NCBI GenBank assembly: GCA_947502885.1
Contig: CANNBP010000002.1
Coordinates: 310,001 to 374,000 of the forward strand
Origin: an uncultured Aquimarina sp.
GTDB taxonomy: Bacteria > Bacteroidota > Bacteroidia > Flavobacteriales > Flavobacteriaceae
Length of the DNA stretch: 64,000 bases
Reading direction: 5' to 3'
Below are positions 1-8,832 of the stretch, one piece after another. The translations under genes and the position numbers were made by a program. The notes beneath the pieces are model-generated. The model saw nothing but the letters and a program-made list of their open reading frames with translations. It did no database searches and was not told the origin of the DNA. Each line of letters starts with the position of its first letter. The stretch's first letter is position 1.

Positions 1-1
1 T

Positions 2-352
2 GATTATGATGTATATAAATCAATGATTTTTGCTCAAGTAACTTTGTCTAAAGAGGAGCTTGCTCTTTACAAGAAGGTATTTAATTTAATGTATAGAAAT
101 ATAGCTAAACCAGGAATGTATGTGTACTTATATCAAAGCACTGATCGCCTTTTAGAACATATAAAAAAGAGAGGTAGAGTGTTTGAACAAAAAATTCCTG
201 TTTCATATTTAGATGCTATTAATAAAGGGTACCTGCAATTTATAAAATCTCAACCCAAGAATAAAACAAAGATTATTGATTTGTCAGAACTTGACTTTGT
301 CGCCAATAGATCTGATTACATTTATATTCTTAATGAGATTGCAAAAGAATAA
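2..352 (+). CDS. Deoxynucleoside kinase, C-terminal part (enters from left edge)
   Basis: The frame is open to the left edge of the window, so the N-terminal half with the P-loop lies outside. The visible 116 residues carry the family's lid region: YLYQSTDRLLEHIKKRGR followed by E, then the pattern YLxxINxGYLxFI typical of bacterial dCK/dGK-like kinases, in which the arginines of KKRGR bind the phosphates of ATP. The family phosphorylates deoxynucleosides for nucleotide salvage in the cytoplasm. The substrate (dA, dC or dG) cannot be decided from this part. An internal ATG at 23 is not a likely start because the homologous reading continues upstream of it. Confidence 0.8.
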   Translation, partial: DYDVYKSMIFAQVTLSKEELALYKKVFNLMYRNIAKPGMYVYLYQSTDRLLEHIKKRGRVFEQKIPVSYLDAINKGYLQFIKSQPKNKTKIIDLSELDFVANRSDYIYILNEIAKE

Positions 353-390
353 TAATGAGACCTACAGTCATTTGATCTGGATAATAGCTG

Positions 391-1317
391 TCACTTCTTT
401 TGTAACATAGTTGAAGAAATTATACTTGAAGTTCTTTTTTTTCTAAATGTGTTTTTAAGCCAAGATTGTTCTGATTGATCCGCAAGAATTATAAACAAAG
501 GAATAAGTGCATGAGGTAGCCTAATTAGTACTTCCCAGGTCCATTGATCAAAAGTGTTTGCAAGAAAATCAGCATGAAAATGACCTGTTAAACGTGCTAA
601 TGCGGTAAGTCCTCCCCAGATAAATGCATAAATCAGAGCTATGCGAGCTGTTTTTGGGATAAAAATGGCTATAGCTATTATAAAATCCAAAATTCCTGCA
701 ATTTTTAAAAGTAAATGGGCACTAGATTCTTCTATGGGTAAAGTGTTTAATGTCATGTCTATAAAGTTGCCTGGTCTAGGGTAATAACCGATAGCATATA
801 GTCCATGACAACTAAAAGTAAGAGCAATAGCTACTAGCGCCGTTATACGTATTTTTTTAAACTCTATTGATGTAAACATCATCATGTATAAAAGAATAGG
901 GCTTATTACCTGACAAGCGTATTCGAAAAACTGTCCTAAATGAAAGAATTTTTCTTTGCAATATAATAGAGCCAAAATAAAGAGGCCTATTGCTCCCCCT
1001 AGTAATACTATTTTTCCTGCTTTTTTTGTGCTTGATTTTATAAAAGGAACTGCTAGTGCGCATAATAAATAACAAATGCCAATAACTTGGATAGAGACAG
1101 AGATATTGTTTGCGATAGAAAGATTAGTTACATATTCATTCCAGGTGATATTAAAGATTTTTTCAACTAGACCTTTTAAGATGGCTTCATCCCATAAAAA
1201 AGTTCGATATGGTGCGTCCCATACAATATGCTGATATGCTCTACCTAAAAAAACGAAAATAGTTGATGCCTTTAAAATAACAATAAATTGATCTTTTAAT
1301 TTTGGTGATTGTATCAT
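391..1317 (-). CDS. Multi-pass integral membrane protein, unknown function
   Basis: About 308 residues with seven to eight hydrophobic segments separated by short loops, so an inner-membrane protein. A conserved-looking loop holds YYPRPGNFIDM, and an ALARLTGHFHADF stretch lies near the C-terminus; histidines and aspartates within membrane-proximal loops hint at metal or haem contact, but this is inference. The frame also reads back to an ATG at 1422, but that extension crosses a perfect hairpin at 1391-1418 and has low complexity, so the ATG at 1317 (M-I-Q-S-P-K) is preferred. It stands alone between the kinase and a 500-bp gene-poor stretch. I do not recognise the family with certainty; a distant DoxX-like fold is possible. 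Confidence 0.6.
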   Translation of the reverse strand: MIQSPKLKDQFIVILKASTIFVFLGRAYQHIVWDAPYRTFLWDEAILKGLVEKIFNITWNEYVTNLSIANNISVSIQVIGICYLLCALAVPFIKSSTKKAGKIVLLGGAIGLFILALLYCKEKFFHLGQFFEYACQVISPILLYMMMFTSIEFKKIRITALVAIALTFSCHGLYAIGYYPRPGNFIDMTLNTLPIEESSAHLLLKIAGILDFIIAIAIFIPKTARIALIYAFIWGGLTALARLTGHFHADFLANTFDQWTWEVLIRLPHALIPLFIILADQSEQSWLKNTFRKKRTSSIISSTMLQKK

Positions 1318-1390
1318 TTTTTTTGTGCGTATAGTTGGGTTTTGTTGTATTTTCTGTAATTTATAAAATATTATTTTTTGATTTAGGTAA

Positions 1391-1418
1391 GCCTGCCTGA
1401 AAATACTTTCAGGCAGGC
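1391..1418. repeat. Perfect 12-bp inverted repeat, 4-nt loop
   Basis: GCCTGCCTGAAA, loop ATAC, then the exact reverse complement. It lies just upstream of the preferred start of the membrane protein gene and is G+C-rich compared with its surroundings. It resembles the REP-like palindromes scattered in Bacteroidetes genomes; another G+C-rich one is at 39450-39470. Confidence 0.7.
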
Positions 1419-1427
1419 ACAAAACAC

Positions 1428-1481
1428 AAAAAAAGCGAATGAGCTCTTGCTTTAATACATCAGTATTAACCTCGCTTTTTT
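1428..1481 (-). terminator. Terminator-like hairpin in a gene-poor stretch
   Basis: AAAAAAGCGA at the left and TCGCTTTTTT at the right can pair over 10 bp around a 33-nt loop. Read leftwards it ends in a U-run. The rest of 1482-1959 holds no convincing gene: an 84-codon minus-strand frame at 1452-1706 overlaps this hairpin and has no family features. A small RNA ending here is possible but unproven. Confidence 0.4.
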
Positions 1482-1959
1482 GGTTTTAACAACTACGAAA
1501 CTAGTGCTTGTTATTAAATTGTTAATTGAACGAAATATCATTTTTCGATTTATGCTTTTAAGTTTGATTTGATCATTCGTACTATGATACAGGATGCAAA
1601 AGAGAATGAGATTCAATAGTATATACAAGAAGTTAGCCTTATGTAGGTTTGGGCGATAGGAGTATATCATTTGTCTATTGCTTAATGTTGAATTTTTCTG
1701 TAACACTAGAAGTGTTAAAGTCGGTTAGTCAAATGTAAAAAGGACTCCAGATTTTAATTACGTTATAAATCAAACAAAGTATTGATATTTGTCAGATAAT
1801 AAATTGATAAAAATCAATTTTACGCATGTCGAGATTGGGTAAGAGGTCTTGTTACAGCATTAACAAAAGCGATAAATAGTTCTTTTTTAGGTACTTAGTT
1901 TTTTTGTGATTACTCTTAGGAGTGTTAAAAGATGAGAATGGAGTTCGTCTGATGAATGA

Positions 1960-2496
1960 CTAGAGTTTTGTAAACAAGTCCCAGATTACTATACCAGCAC
2001 TTACAGATATGTTTAAAGAATGTTTACTTCCATATTGAGGTATTTCTATAACACTGTCACTTTTTGATACAACTTCCTGCTGTACTCCTTTTACTTCATT
2101 ACCAAATATGATAGCATATTTTTGGTTAGGTTGTGGAGAAAAATCATTAAGCATAATGGCATTTTCTGCTTGCTCGATTGATAAGATTTTTACCTCTTCA
2201 GCTTTTAGGTTTTGAATAAGTGCTAGAGTATCATCTTTATGCTCCCAATCGACAGTATCGGTAGCGCCTAAGGCTGTTTTTTGTATGTCTTTATGTGGTG
2301 GAGTAGCTGTGATGCCACAGAGGTAGATTTTTTCAATAAGGAAAGCGTCGGCCGTTCTAAATACAGATCCTATATTATTAAGACTTCTTATGTTATCTAA
2401 TATGATGATAAGCGGAGTCTTTTTTGATTCTTTAAATTCTTCGATGCTTTTGCGATCAAGCTCGCTATTCTTGAGTTTTCTGTTTTTTTCCATCAT
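1960..2496 (-). CDS. TrmH/SpoU-family RNA 2'-O-methyltransferase
   Basis: A short (178 aa) SPOUT-class enzyme that transfers a methyl group from S-adenosylmethionine to a ribose 2'-OH in tRNA or rRNA. The three SpoU motifs are visible: LDNIRSLNNIGSVFRTADAF (about residues 33-52), IIFGNEVKGV (about 130-139) with the catalytic-pocket Glu, and SLNISVSAGIVIWDL near the C-terminus, which forms the trefoil knot. Length fits the single-domain TrmL/TrmH group without an N-terminal substrate-binding extension. It is divergent from mutS with a 171-bp gap. The exact RNA target cannot be told from sequence. Confidence 0.9.
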   Translation of the reverse strand: MMEKNRKLKNSELDRKSIEEFKESKKTPLIIILDNIRSLNNIGSVFRTADAFLIEKIYLCGITATPPHKDIQKTALGATDTVDWEHKDDTLALIQNLKAEEVKILSIEQAENAIMLNDFSPQPNQKYAIIFGNEVKGVQQEVVSKSDSVIEIPQYGSKHSLNISVSAGIVIWDLFTKL

Positions 2497-2667
2497 CGCA
2501 AAAATACTATTTTAAAAGACTTAACTAGTGAAATTATCTGATATTTGAATGAAGTATTTATAGGTCGTAATGAGGATTGTGAATAAATTTGAATAACTCC
2601 CAAGAGTGATATTTTAAAAAAGGAAAGAGAATAATTAATTTAGCGGGATTGATAAAAATATAGAGCG

Positions 2668-5295
2668 TTGGCAGCAAAAAAAGGTAAGAAAGTAACTCCA
2701 TTAATGAAACAATATAATGCTATTAAGGCAAAGTACCCTGATGCATTATTGTTGTTTAGAGTAGGTGATTTTTATGAAACATTTGGAGCAGATGCGATTA
2801 AAGCCGCAGCTATTTTAAATATTGTTTTAACAAAAAGAGGTAATGGTAGTGAGCAAGAAACGGCATTGGCAGGATTTCCTCATCATTCACTTAATACTTA
2901 CTTGCCCAAGTTAGTAAAGGCAGGTGAACGGGTGGCAATTTGTGATCAATTAGAAGATCCTAAGCAAACTAAGACTATTGTAAAAAGAGGAGTGACAGAA
3001 TTGGTTACTCCTGGAGTGGCTTTAAACGATGAGGTTTTGCAAAGCAAAACCAATAATTTTTTGTGTGCGTTGCATTATGGTAAAAAAGAATTAGGGGTTG
3101 CATTTTTAGATGTTTCTACAGGAGAATTTTTAACAGCTCAAGGGGATGTTGCGCATATGGATAAGCTAATGCAAAACTTTAATCCTAGCGAGATTTTAAT
3201 TACAAAACCTAAAAAGAAGCATTTTCAAGATGACTTTGGGCAAGATTTCCATACTTTCTTCTTAGAGGATTGGGTTTTTAAAACTGATTATACGAATGAA
3301 ACCCTTAATAAACATTTTGGGACAAAGACCTTAAAAGGATTTGGTGTAGATCACTTGGGAGAAGGTGTTGTTGCAGCAGGGGTTATTCTTCATTATTTAG
3401 GAGAGACCCAGCATAGCAAATTGAAGCATATTACAGCAATACAGCGTATTGCCGAAGATCAATATATATGGATGGATCGTTTTACAATTCGTAACCTCGA
3501 ATTATATCATTCTAATGCCGCTAATGCTGTAACGCTGTTAGATGTAATTGATAAAACAATCTCTCCAATGGGTGGTCGTACCCTTAAAAGATGGTTAGCG
3601 CTGCCTCTTAAGAATATTGCTACAATAGAAAAACGGCATGAAGTAGTTCAGTATTTTCTTGACAACTCTACTTTACATCAAAAAATACAACATCAAATCA
3701 AGCAAATAGGTGATGTTGAGCGATTGATTTCAAAAGTGGCTACCGGAAAAGTGAGTCCAAGAGAAGTGATTCAGCTTAAAAATTCTCTCGAAGCAATAGT
3801 GCCTATCAAAGCGCAAGCATCGGCAAGTGGTAATGAAGCCTTAAAAGTAATTGGTGATACACTTAGTGATTGCCAATTGCTTAGGAATAAGATTAAAGAG
3901 ACTCTTAACGAAGAAGCGCCAGTAAATATTTTAAAAGGAAATACAATTGCCAACGGATACCTAGAAGAGTTGGATGAGTTAAGATCAATTGCTTTTTCTG
4001 GTAAGGATTACTTGGATAAAATGCTAGAACGTGAAACCGAAGCGACAGGTATTACCTCGTTAAAAATAGCTTCAAACAATGTTTTTGGTTATTATATTGA
4101 AGTTAGAAATACACATAAAGATAAGGTGCCAGAGACATGGATACGTAAACAGACTTTGGTAAGCGCAGAACGATATATTACTGAAGAATTAAAAGAGTAT
4201 GAAGCTAAAATATTAGGGGCAGAAGAGAAAATACTTGCATTAGAACAGCAATTATTTGCTGATTTGGTAATTTGGATGAATGAGTATATTAAGCCTGTGC
4301 AATTAAACGCTACTTTGGTAGGGCAATTAGATTGCTTATGCTCATTTAGTCAACTTGCAATAGAAAATCAATATGTACGACCTTTGATTGATGAATCTTA
4401 TGATTTAGAAATTAAGAATGGTCGTCATCCCGTTATTGAAAAGCAACTGCCAATAGGAGAACAGTATATTGCCAATGATGTCTTGTTAAATAGAGAACAA
4501 CAACAAATCATTATGATTACAGGGCCTAATATGAGTGGTAAGTCGGCAATATTAAGACAGACTGCGCTTATTGTACTATTGGCCCAAATGGGATGCTTTG
4601 TTCCAGCGGAAGAAGCTAAAATAGGAGTCGTTGATAAAATATTTACTAGAGTAGGAGCTAGTGATAATATTTCTATGGGAGAATCTACCTTCATGGTTGA
4701 AATGAATGAGACTGCAAGCATTCTCAATAATATTTCAGACCGAAGTTTGGTGTTATTAGATGAAATAGGAAGGGGAACTAGTACTTATGATGGGATATCT
4801 ATAGCATGGGCCATTAGTGAGTTTTTACATGAACACCCTGCTAGACCTAAAACCTTATTTGCAACACATTATCATGAATTAAATGAAATGTGTGAAACTT
4901 TTAACCGAATAAAAAACTATAATGTTTCGGTAAAAGAATTAAAAGACAATGTTCTTTTCTTACGTAAGCTCGTAGCAGGTGGAAGTGAACATAGTTTTGG
5001 TATTCATGTAGCAAAGATGGCAGGAATGCCACAGCAAGTGCTTCATAGAGCTAATAAGATGCTTAAAAAACTAGAAAAATCTCATAGTAGTGAAGAACTT
5101 ACAGATAAAATAAAAGGAGTGCAAGATGATGATGAACTGCAATTAAGTTTCTTTAATCTTGATGATCCTTTATTAGAAGATATTAAAGAAGAGATTTTGG
5201 ATATTGATATAGATACTTTGACTCCAGTTGAGGCTCTAATGAAACTTAATGAGATTAAGAGAATGTTGGTAGGTAAAAAAGCTGCAAGAAGCTAA
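2668..5295 (+). CDS. mutS: DNA mismatch repair protein MutS
   Basis: Recognises mispaired bases and small loops and starts methyl-independent mismatch repair with MutL. The mismatch-binding Phe-Tyr-Glu is at residues 35-37, within [11 protein letters not shown]. The P-loop GPNMSGKS is near residue 619 and the Walker [15 protein letters not shown] near 695, followed by the ATHYHEL signature. The length of 875 residues is the usual full length. The start is TTG at 2668: the reading [19 protein letters not shown] matches the start of Bacteroidetes MutS, and the first ATG (codon 13) would remove the beginning of the mismatch domain. A rare start codon may lower its expression. Confidence 0.97.
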   Translation: MAAKKGKKVTPLMKQYNAIKAKYPDALLLFRVGDFYETFGADAIKAAAILNIVLTKRGNGSEQETALAGFPHHSLNTYLPKLVKAGERVAICDQLEDPKQTKTIVKRGVTELVTPGVALNDEVLQSKTNNFLCALHYGKKELGVAFLDVSTGEFLTAQGDVAHMDKLMQNFNPSEILITKPKKKHFQDDFGQDFHTFFLEDWVFKTDYTNETLNKHFGTKTLKGFGVDHLGEGVVAAGVILHYLGETQHSKLKHITAIQRIAEDQYIWMDRFTIRNLELYHSNAANAVTLLDVIDKTISPMGGRTLKRWLALPLKNIATIEKRHEVVQYFLDNSTLHQKIQHQIKQIGDVERLISKVATGKVSPREVIQLKNSLEAIVPIKAQASASGNEALKVIGDTLSDCQLLRNKIKETLNEEAPVNILKGNTIANGYLEELDELRSIAFSGKDYLDKMLERETEATGITSLKIASNNVFGYYIEVRNTHKDKVPETWIRKQTLVSAERYITEELKEYEAKILGAEEKILALEQQLFADLVIWMNEYIKPVQLNATLVGQLDCLCSFSQLAIENQYVRPLIDESYDLEIKNGRHPVIEKQLPIGEQYIANDVLLNREQQQIIMITGPNMSGKSAILRQTALIVLLAQMGCFVPAEEAKIGVVDKIFTRVGASDNISMGESTFMVEMNETASILNNISDRSLVLLDEIGRGTSTYDGISIAWAISEFLHEHPARPKTLFATHYHELNEMCETFNRIKNYNVSVKELKDNVLFLRKLVAGGSEHSFGIHVAKMAGMPQQVLHRANKMLKKLEKSHSSEELTDKIKGVQDDDELQLSFFNLDDPLLEDIKEEILDIDIDTLTPVEALMKLNEIKRMLVGKKAARS

Positions 5296-5426
5296 ATCTA
5301 TGATGAGAAATGTATGGAATAGAAGTTATAATTGACTTTTGAAATATAAAACCATTTTTTTTCTATTTTTTAAATACTGAAATGCTGATAGTTATAAAAA
5401 AAACAATTCTTTTTTTCAAAAAGGCT

Positions 5427-5455
5427 TTGGTATTTGTAGAAATGTATTAAATTTG
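5427..5455 (+). promoter_or_regulatory. Bacteroidetes-type promoter for the tRNA pair
   Basis: TTG at 5427-5429 and TAAATTTG at 5448-5455 with 18 bp between them match the TTG/TAnnTTTG consensus of flavobacterial housekeeping promoters. The tRNA-Gly gene begins about 38 bp downstream. Confidence 0.65.
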
Positions 5456-5481
5456 CATCCGCAATCAGGTATTGCGCAAGT

Positions 5482-7233
5482 TCATAACATATTGCGAAAG
5501 TAGCTCAGGGGTAGAGCATCACCTTGCCAAGGTGAGGGTCGCGGGTTCAAATCCCGTCTTTCGCTCTGAGATAATATACCAAGCTGAAGTGGTGGAATTG
5601 GTAGACACGTTGGACTTAAAATCCAATGTCCATTAGGACGTACGGGTTCAAGTCCCGTCTTCAGTACTAAACGGGACACATCTTTTTTATTAGATCGTGT
5701 CCCGTTTTTATTTGATCCAAAATCGTTTGATAACGAATCGATTATCTTAAAAAAAGAATTAATACGAGGGGTTCGATAACGGTCATTTTTGTAATCAAAT
5801 AGAATTCCATCTGGGAAAACCATATTTTGAACAGATCTCTTTGTCTCTAAATCACCCAAACTCCATAATTCCTGCAAGTTACAAGAAAGTTGCAATGCTA
5901 AATCTATAGATTTTTCAAGGTTCGATAAATTAAAACTGTTTTCAGAAGTATGGACCTGAATTGTCTCTAATTCTTTTTTTAGCTTAGCCTCAAACTTGTG
6001 ATATTGTTCATCTGTAATTTCACGAAAAACGAATCTTTCTTCAAGAACTTCAAGCTTATCTTTAATTTGGTCTAATCTTTTTTGCTGAATGTCATATTCC
6101 TTAAGTTGCTCTTCATACTCTTGAACAAAGGTATATTTCATGATCTCCTTCATAGGAGCCATATATTTTTTATCTTTAATTTGTATCTTTCGTAATACAT
6201 CTTCAAATTTCTGATGCATAATTTTTGCGCTTCTATTTTCCTTGCTTCCTATACGGTTATTTTTGTAGTAATATAGGTTTTTTCGTTTGACTAAATATCC
6301 AGTATACTTAGTGCCACAAGACACAGCGGTAATAAATTGCTTTAGCGGTAGGTTTTCATCATCTTTGGTATACTTCTTTCCATTTTGATAAAGAAGATCG
6401 TTAATCTTTGCAAATTCCCTTCTAGAGATTAGTGACTCATGCTTTCCTAAGACGGGTTCATCTAATAAATTATGAACAATTACACCACAATAAAATGGGT
6501 TTCTGAAATAATCACTTAGTTTTTTTGCTCTAATTTTAAGTCCTTTTCTTTGGAGTCGTTCTGCAATCTCTCGATAGGTCATGTTTTTTTCAAGTTTCCA
6601 CTGAAAAGCAAGTTTCAATAACTTACCATCTTCATTAATAGCAATGTTGGGAGTTTTTCCTTTGCCTGGATTTAGGTTAGTATATCCAAAAGGAACAGTA
6701 TTAATCCAATATCCTTTAGAAAGCTTTGATTTCATTCCAGAGACAATCCTATTTCTACTCGCTATATTAGTGATATGACTATTCAAATGGAAAAGGTTTT
6801 CACAAACCACACTAGTCATAGGGTCACTAAAATTGACAGGTTGTGTTATAGAAACAATCAAGATACCTTTAGACTTAAGATCATCACTTAGTCCAATACT
6901 GCTCGCACCTGTTCTTGAAAAACGATCATAGGCATATACCAAGATAAATGATATTTCATTATTTTTATTCTTTACGTAGCGTAGCATTTTTTGAAATTCC
7001 AAACGATCATCCTTTTTCGCAGATTCATAAGTTCCACCAAAATACTCCACTACTTGAAGCTGGTTTTTATTCGCGTAATCTTCACAATATGCTTTTTGAG
7101 TTTCTAAGCTAGCATTATTCATTGCTTGCTCTTTAGTCGATACTCTAGTATAAATAACAGCCCTATTTGTTTGTTTAATTTTAGGTGTATTTGATTTTTT
7201 TGCAAACTTTTGAAATACTCTTAAGTTTTCCAT
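5482..7233 (-). CDS. Large serine recombinase; frame runs through two tRNA genes
   Basis: A site-specific recombinase of the large serine type. The catalytic domain starts at about residue 25 with YTRVSTKEQ (nucleophile Ser in RVS) and includes YDRFSR near residue 107. A recombinase domain follows (YREIAERLQRKGLKIR, then FRNPFYCGVIV), then a zinc-ribbon-like remnant with a single clear Cys and a coiled coil around residues 365-430. The last 70 or so residues are translated from the antisense of the terminator, tRNA-Leu (LKTGLEPVRPNGHW) and tRNA-Gly (RDLNPRPSPWQGDALPLSY), so they are not an evolved domain. The functional protein probably ends near residue 510. The gene sits directly at the tRNA-Leu junction with a 63-aa gene 12 bp upstream in the same orientation. 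Confidence 0.85.
   Translation of the reverse strand: MENLRVFQKFAKKSNTPKIKQTNRAVIYTRVSTKEQAMNNASLETQKAYCEDYANKNQLQVVEYFGGTYESAKKDDRLEFQKMLRYVKNKNNEISFILVYAYDRFSRTGASSIGLSDDLKSKGILIVSITQPVNFSDPMTSVVCENLFHLNSHITNIASRNRIVSGMKSKLSKGYWINTVPFGYTNLNPGKGKTPNIAINEDGKLLKLAFQWKLEKNMTYREIAERLQRKGLKIRAKKLSDYFRNPFYCGVIVHNLLDEPVLGKHESLISRREFAKINDLLYQNGKKYTKDDENLPLKQFITAVSCGTKYTGYLVKRKNLYYYKNNRIGSKENRSAKIMHQKFEDVLRKIQIKDKKYMAPMKEIMKYTFVQEYEEQLKEYDIQQKRLDQIKDKLEVLEERFVFREITDEQYHKFEAKLKKELETIQVHTSENSFNLSNLEKSIDLALQLSCNLQELWSLGDLETKRSVQNMVFPDGILFDYKNDRYRTPRINSFFKIIDSLSNDFGSNKNGTRSNKKDVSRLVLKTGLEPVRPNGHWILSPTCLPIPPLQLGILSQSERRDLNPRPSPWQGDALPLSYFRNML
5494..5565 (+). tRNA. tRNA-Gly (anticodon GCC)
   Basis: Acceptor stem GCGAAAG pairs with CTTTCGC; D-arm AGCTCAGGGGTAGAGC; anticodon loop TTGCCAA; T-arm GCGGGTTCAAATCCCGT. 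CCA is not encoded. Seventeen bases separate it from tRNA-Leu. Confidence 0.97.
5583..5666 (+). tRNA. tRNA-Leu (anticodon TAA)
   Basis: Class II tRNA with a variable arm (GTCCATTAGGAC). Acceptor GCTGAAG pairs with CTTCAGT, ending in a G-T pair; the anticodon loop contains TAA; T-arm ACGGGTTCAAGTCCCGT. No encoded CCA. The accessory region starts directly after its 3' end, which is a common integration point. Confidence 0.97.
5669..5707 (+). terminator. Terminator of the tRNA-Gly/tRNA-Leu unit
   Basis: AAACGGGACAC and GTGTCCCGTTT form a perfect 11-bp stem around a 17-nt T-rich loop, followed by TTATTT. It begins two bases after the tRNA-Leu discriminator base. It lies inside the open frame of the recombinase on the other strand. 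Confidence 0.8.
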
Positions 7234-7245
7234 ATCCCTTTAGTT

Positions 7246-7437
7246 TTACTTTTTAATGTGGTTAAATATTGTTTTACATAGTTCTTCCATTGCAAGAATG
7301 GCTTGTTCTGCTTCCTTGTCAGATAGATTTTCGAGACCTTTAAACGTTCTAAGACGTTCAGGTGTCATTTTTTTAATTTTACGAAATTGTTTAAGCTGTT
7401 GTTCTTTCGAATCAACACGAACTTTATTCACTAACAT
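7246..7437 (-). CDS. Small protein co-transcribed with the recombinase
   Basis: Sixty-three residues from the ATG at 7437 (M-L-V-N-K-V-R-V-D); an upstream ATG at 7491 is possible but adds residues without family character. The protein is charged, and its C-terminal part LSDKEAEQAILAMEELCKTI is predicted helical. Short genes with this type of LSDKEAE segment commonly precede serine recombinases in Bacteroidetes, where they may act as a recombination directionality or regulatory partner. That role is inference. The gap to the recombinase start is 12 bp. Confidence 0.6.
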   Translation of the reverse strand: MLVNKVRVDSKEQQLKQFRKIKKMTPERLRTFKGLENLSDKEAEQAILAMEELCKTIFNHIKK

Positions 7438-7586
7438 AATTGTTAATGTATTTAGGTCGTGAAAATCCGATTGTAGCGTCGGTGAGAACACGTGTATGTT
7501 TGTAAATTCCTCGGCTTGTAGCGGCCGTCAGATTATTTGGCACAAATTTAAAACACCTTGTTGTAGGTTGTTTTCATTGTACCTTA

Positions 7587-7617
7587 CAAACATATACAAT
7601 TTCTATTACATTTCACA
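7587..7617 (-). promoter_or_regulatory. Promoter of the recombinase operon, within an inverted repeat
   Basis: On the minus strand TTG (7617-7615) and TATGTTTG (7594-7587) are 20 bp apart. An exact 11-bp inverted copy of the -7 region (TATGTTTGTAA) lies at 7495-7505 on the plus strand with its own TTG 21 bp upstream at 7471-7473, so two consensus promoters face each other across about 80 bp. Confidence 0.5.
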
Positions 7618-7721
7618 AAAAAAATCAAAATATTGACAACTATATTTAGTGATATATAAACTATTACAAGGTTTACATTAATTATTGTTATTTCTTTTTT
7701 GCTACCTGCAAGATTAACTAG

Positions 7722-7841
7722 GTCAAACCCCTACAATGGCTTACTAAGGTACTAGAAGTAATCCAAGATTATAAAATCAGTAAATTAGAAGAGTTACTCC
7801 CACAAAACTATATCCAAAACCACTCAGATAACGATTGTTAA
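7722..7841 (+). pseudogene. IS66-family transposase remnant (C-terminal end)
   Basis: One frame reads VKPLQWLTKVLEVIQDYKIS then KLEELLPQNY, closely resembling the WLxxVLxxIxDxKIxxLxELLPxNW ending of Bacteroidetes IS66 transposases, and ends with a stop shortly after. No start or upstream portion is present. Imperfect repeats follow it, so this is a decayed insertion-sequence end and not a working gene. Confidence 0.6.
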
Positions 7842-8010
7842 AATTATCTGGTTTCTTAAATAAAGTGCTCTGGCAATGTCAATCTTGTAAAAAAGCGCAG
7901 AACTCTAAAACAAGAAAAACACAGTAGACTGTATTACAAGCATTTACAATGTCACATATCTCTTTTTATGTAAAATGTAAAACCAATCTTATAAAAACAT
8001 AACATAACCT

Positions 8011-8066
8011 ACAAGACGTACTTTACCATAGGCTTACCACAAGATGTACTTAACCGTATGCTTACT
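8011..8066. repeat. Two tandem 28-bp units, 23 of 28 identical
   Basis: Unit 1 (8011-8038) begins ACAAGACGTACTTTACCATA; unit 2 (8039-8066) begins ACAAGATGTACTTAACCGTA. A looser partial third copy starts at 8082. A separate 30-bp stretch around 7690-7716 (TTTTTTGCTACCTGCAAGAT) recurs imperfectly at 8068-8090. The stretch 7842-8200 holds no gene. Confidence 0.6.
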
Positions 8067-8119
8067 CTTTTTTTGCTGCCCACAAGATTAACCTACCTTA
8101 TAATATCCTACAAAACAAC

Positions 8120-8147
8120 AAACCCACAACAGTACTGTCATGGGTTT
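8120..8147 (-). terminator. Hairpin downstream of the toxin-immunity operon
   Basis: AAACCCA and TGGGTTT enclose an inner palindrome ACAGTACTGT. It lies about 55 bp past the immunity gene stop; a second, 8-bp hairpin (ACGAAGTT/AACTTCGT, 8174-8192) is closer to the stop. Confidence 0.5.
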
Positions 8148-8202
8148 ATCTTTTATTGCTTACTCATACCGCAACGAAGTTTACAACTTCGTGGAGCTGG
8201 TA

Positions 8203-8832
8203 TTAAATATCTTCATCGTACCAAACATCATCACCAATTTCATCTTTAAAAAACCTATACCCTGATGGTAAAGCCAAGAATCTTGCCAATTCAGGTCTTG
8301 ACTTCAGCACAAAAAATAAATAATCTATTGATAATGTTTTAATATCACCATTATACGAATTCGAAGTTAAATACCATCCAGACATATGATCGGGAGAATC
8401 ATATCTAACACCATTAACTTCACTACCTTCATAAATTTCCCTAGATATTGCAACTTTTTGCCCAATATTTGGTATTGAAGGAGAAATGTTTAACGATGAG
8501 CATAATTCTAATTGGCTTTTAAAAAAATCAATAGTAGTATCTAAATTGAATTCATAAATATTTTCTTCATTTTCTATTTTTTTTAACTCATGTATCTCAA
8601 AATAATTATCATTTTCTACAAACTGTAGTAACCATGAACCACATCCAAATGTCTCGAAGTTTTTAATAATTTTACCTGAGGCAATCAAATAGTCCAGAAT
8701 ATGATCTATTATCAAGGAAATGTCATTTATTCCATATTTCTTGCTGCGAATTGAAAACTCTTTGTTTAACTTGCTATTTATTCCCTTTGTAACAAATAGC
8801 CTATCTAATTTTATTATTGAATAATTCTTCAT
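8203..8832 (-). CDS. Immunity protein with C-terminal Imm33/DUF2185 domain
   Basis: A 209-residue cytoplasmic-type protein without signal peptide. The last 90 residues follow the DUF2185 (Imm33) pattern: VAISREIYEGSEVNGVRYDS, then SGWYLTS, then LPSGYRFF close to the end. Imm33 proteins neutralise toxin domains of polymorphic toxin systems. The N-terminal 110 residues look like a separate alpha/beta domain I do not recognise. Its ATG follows the stop codon of the RHS gene with no gap (TAAATG), so the two are translationally coupled; this is the standard place for the cognate immunity gene. Direct protection against the neighbouring nuclease-like toxin is inferred from position. Confidence 0.75.
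   Translation of the reverse strand: MKNYSIIKLDRLFVTKGINSKLNKEFSIRSKKYGINDISLIIDHILDYLIASGKIIKNFETFGCGSWLLQFVENDNYFEIHELKKIENEENIYEFNLDTTIDFFKSQLELCSSLNISPSIPNIGQKVAISREIYEGSEVNGVRYDSPDHMSGWYLTSNSYNGDIKTLSIDYLFFVLKSRPELARFLALPSGYRFFKDEIGDDVWYDEDI

Noticed and set aside
1452..1706. 84-codon minus-strand frame
   Set aside because: No family features, biased composition, and it overlaps a terminator-like hairpin.
5482..5695. C-terminal domain of the recombinase containing RDLNPRPSPWQGDALPLSY
   Set aside because: It is the antisense translation of the two tRNA genes, a known artefact; it is described as read-through, not as a domain.
7868..7925. WQCQSCKKAQNSKTRKTQ, possible zinc-ribbon transposase remnant (IS1595/IS1-like)
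   Set aside because: Only one short stretch with a single C-x-x-C; too little to assign, and it may be chance in a decayed region.
8011..8066. Tandem 28-bp units considered as a CRISPR array
   Set aside because: Only two imperfect units with no spacers between them.
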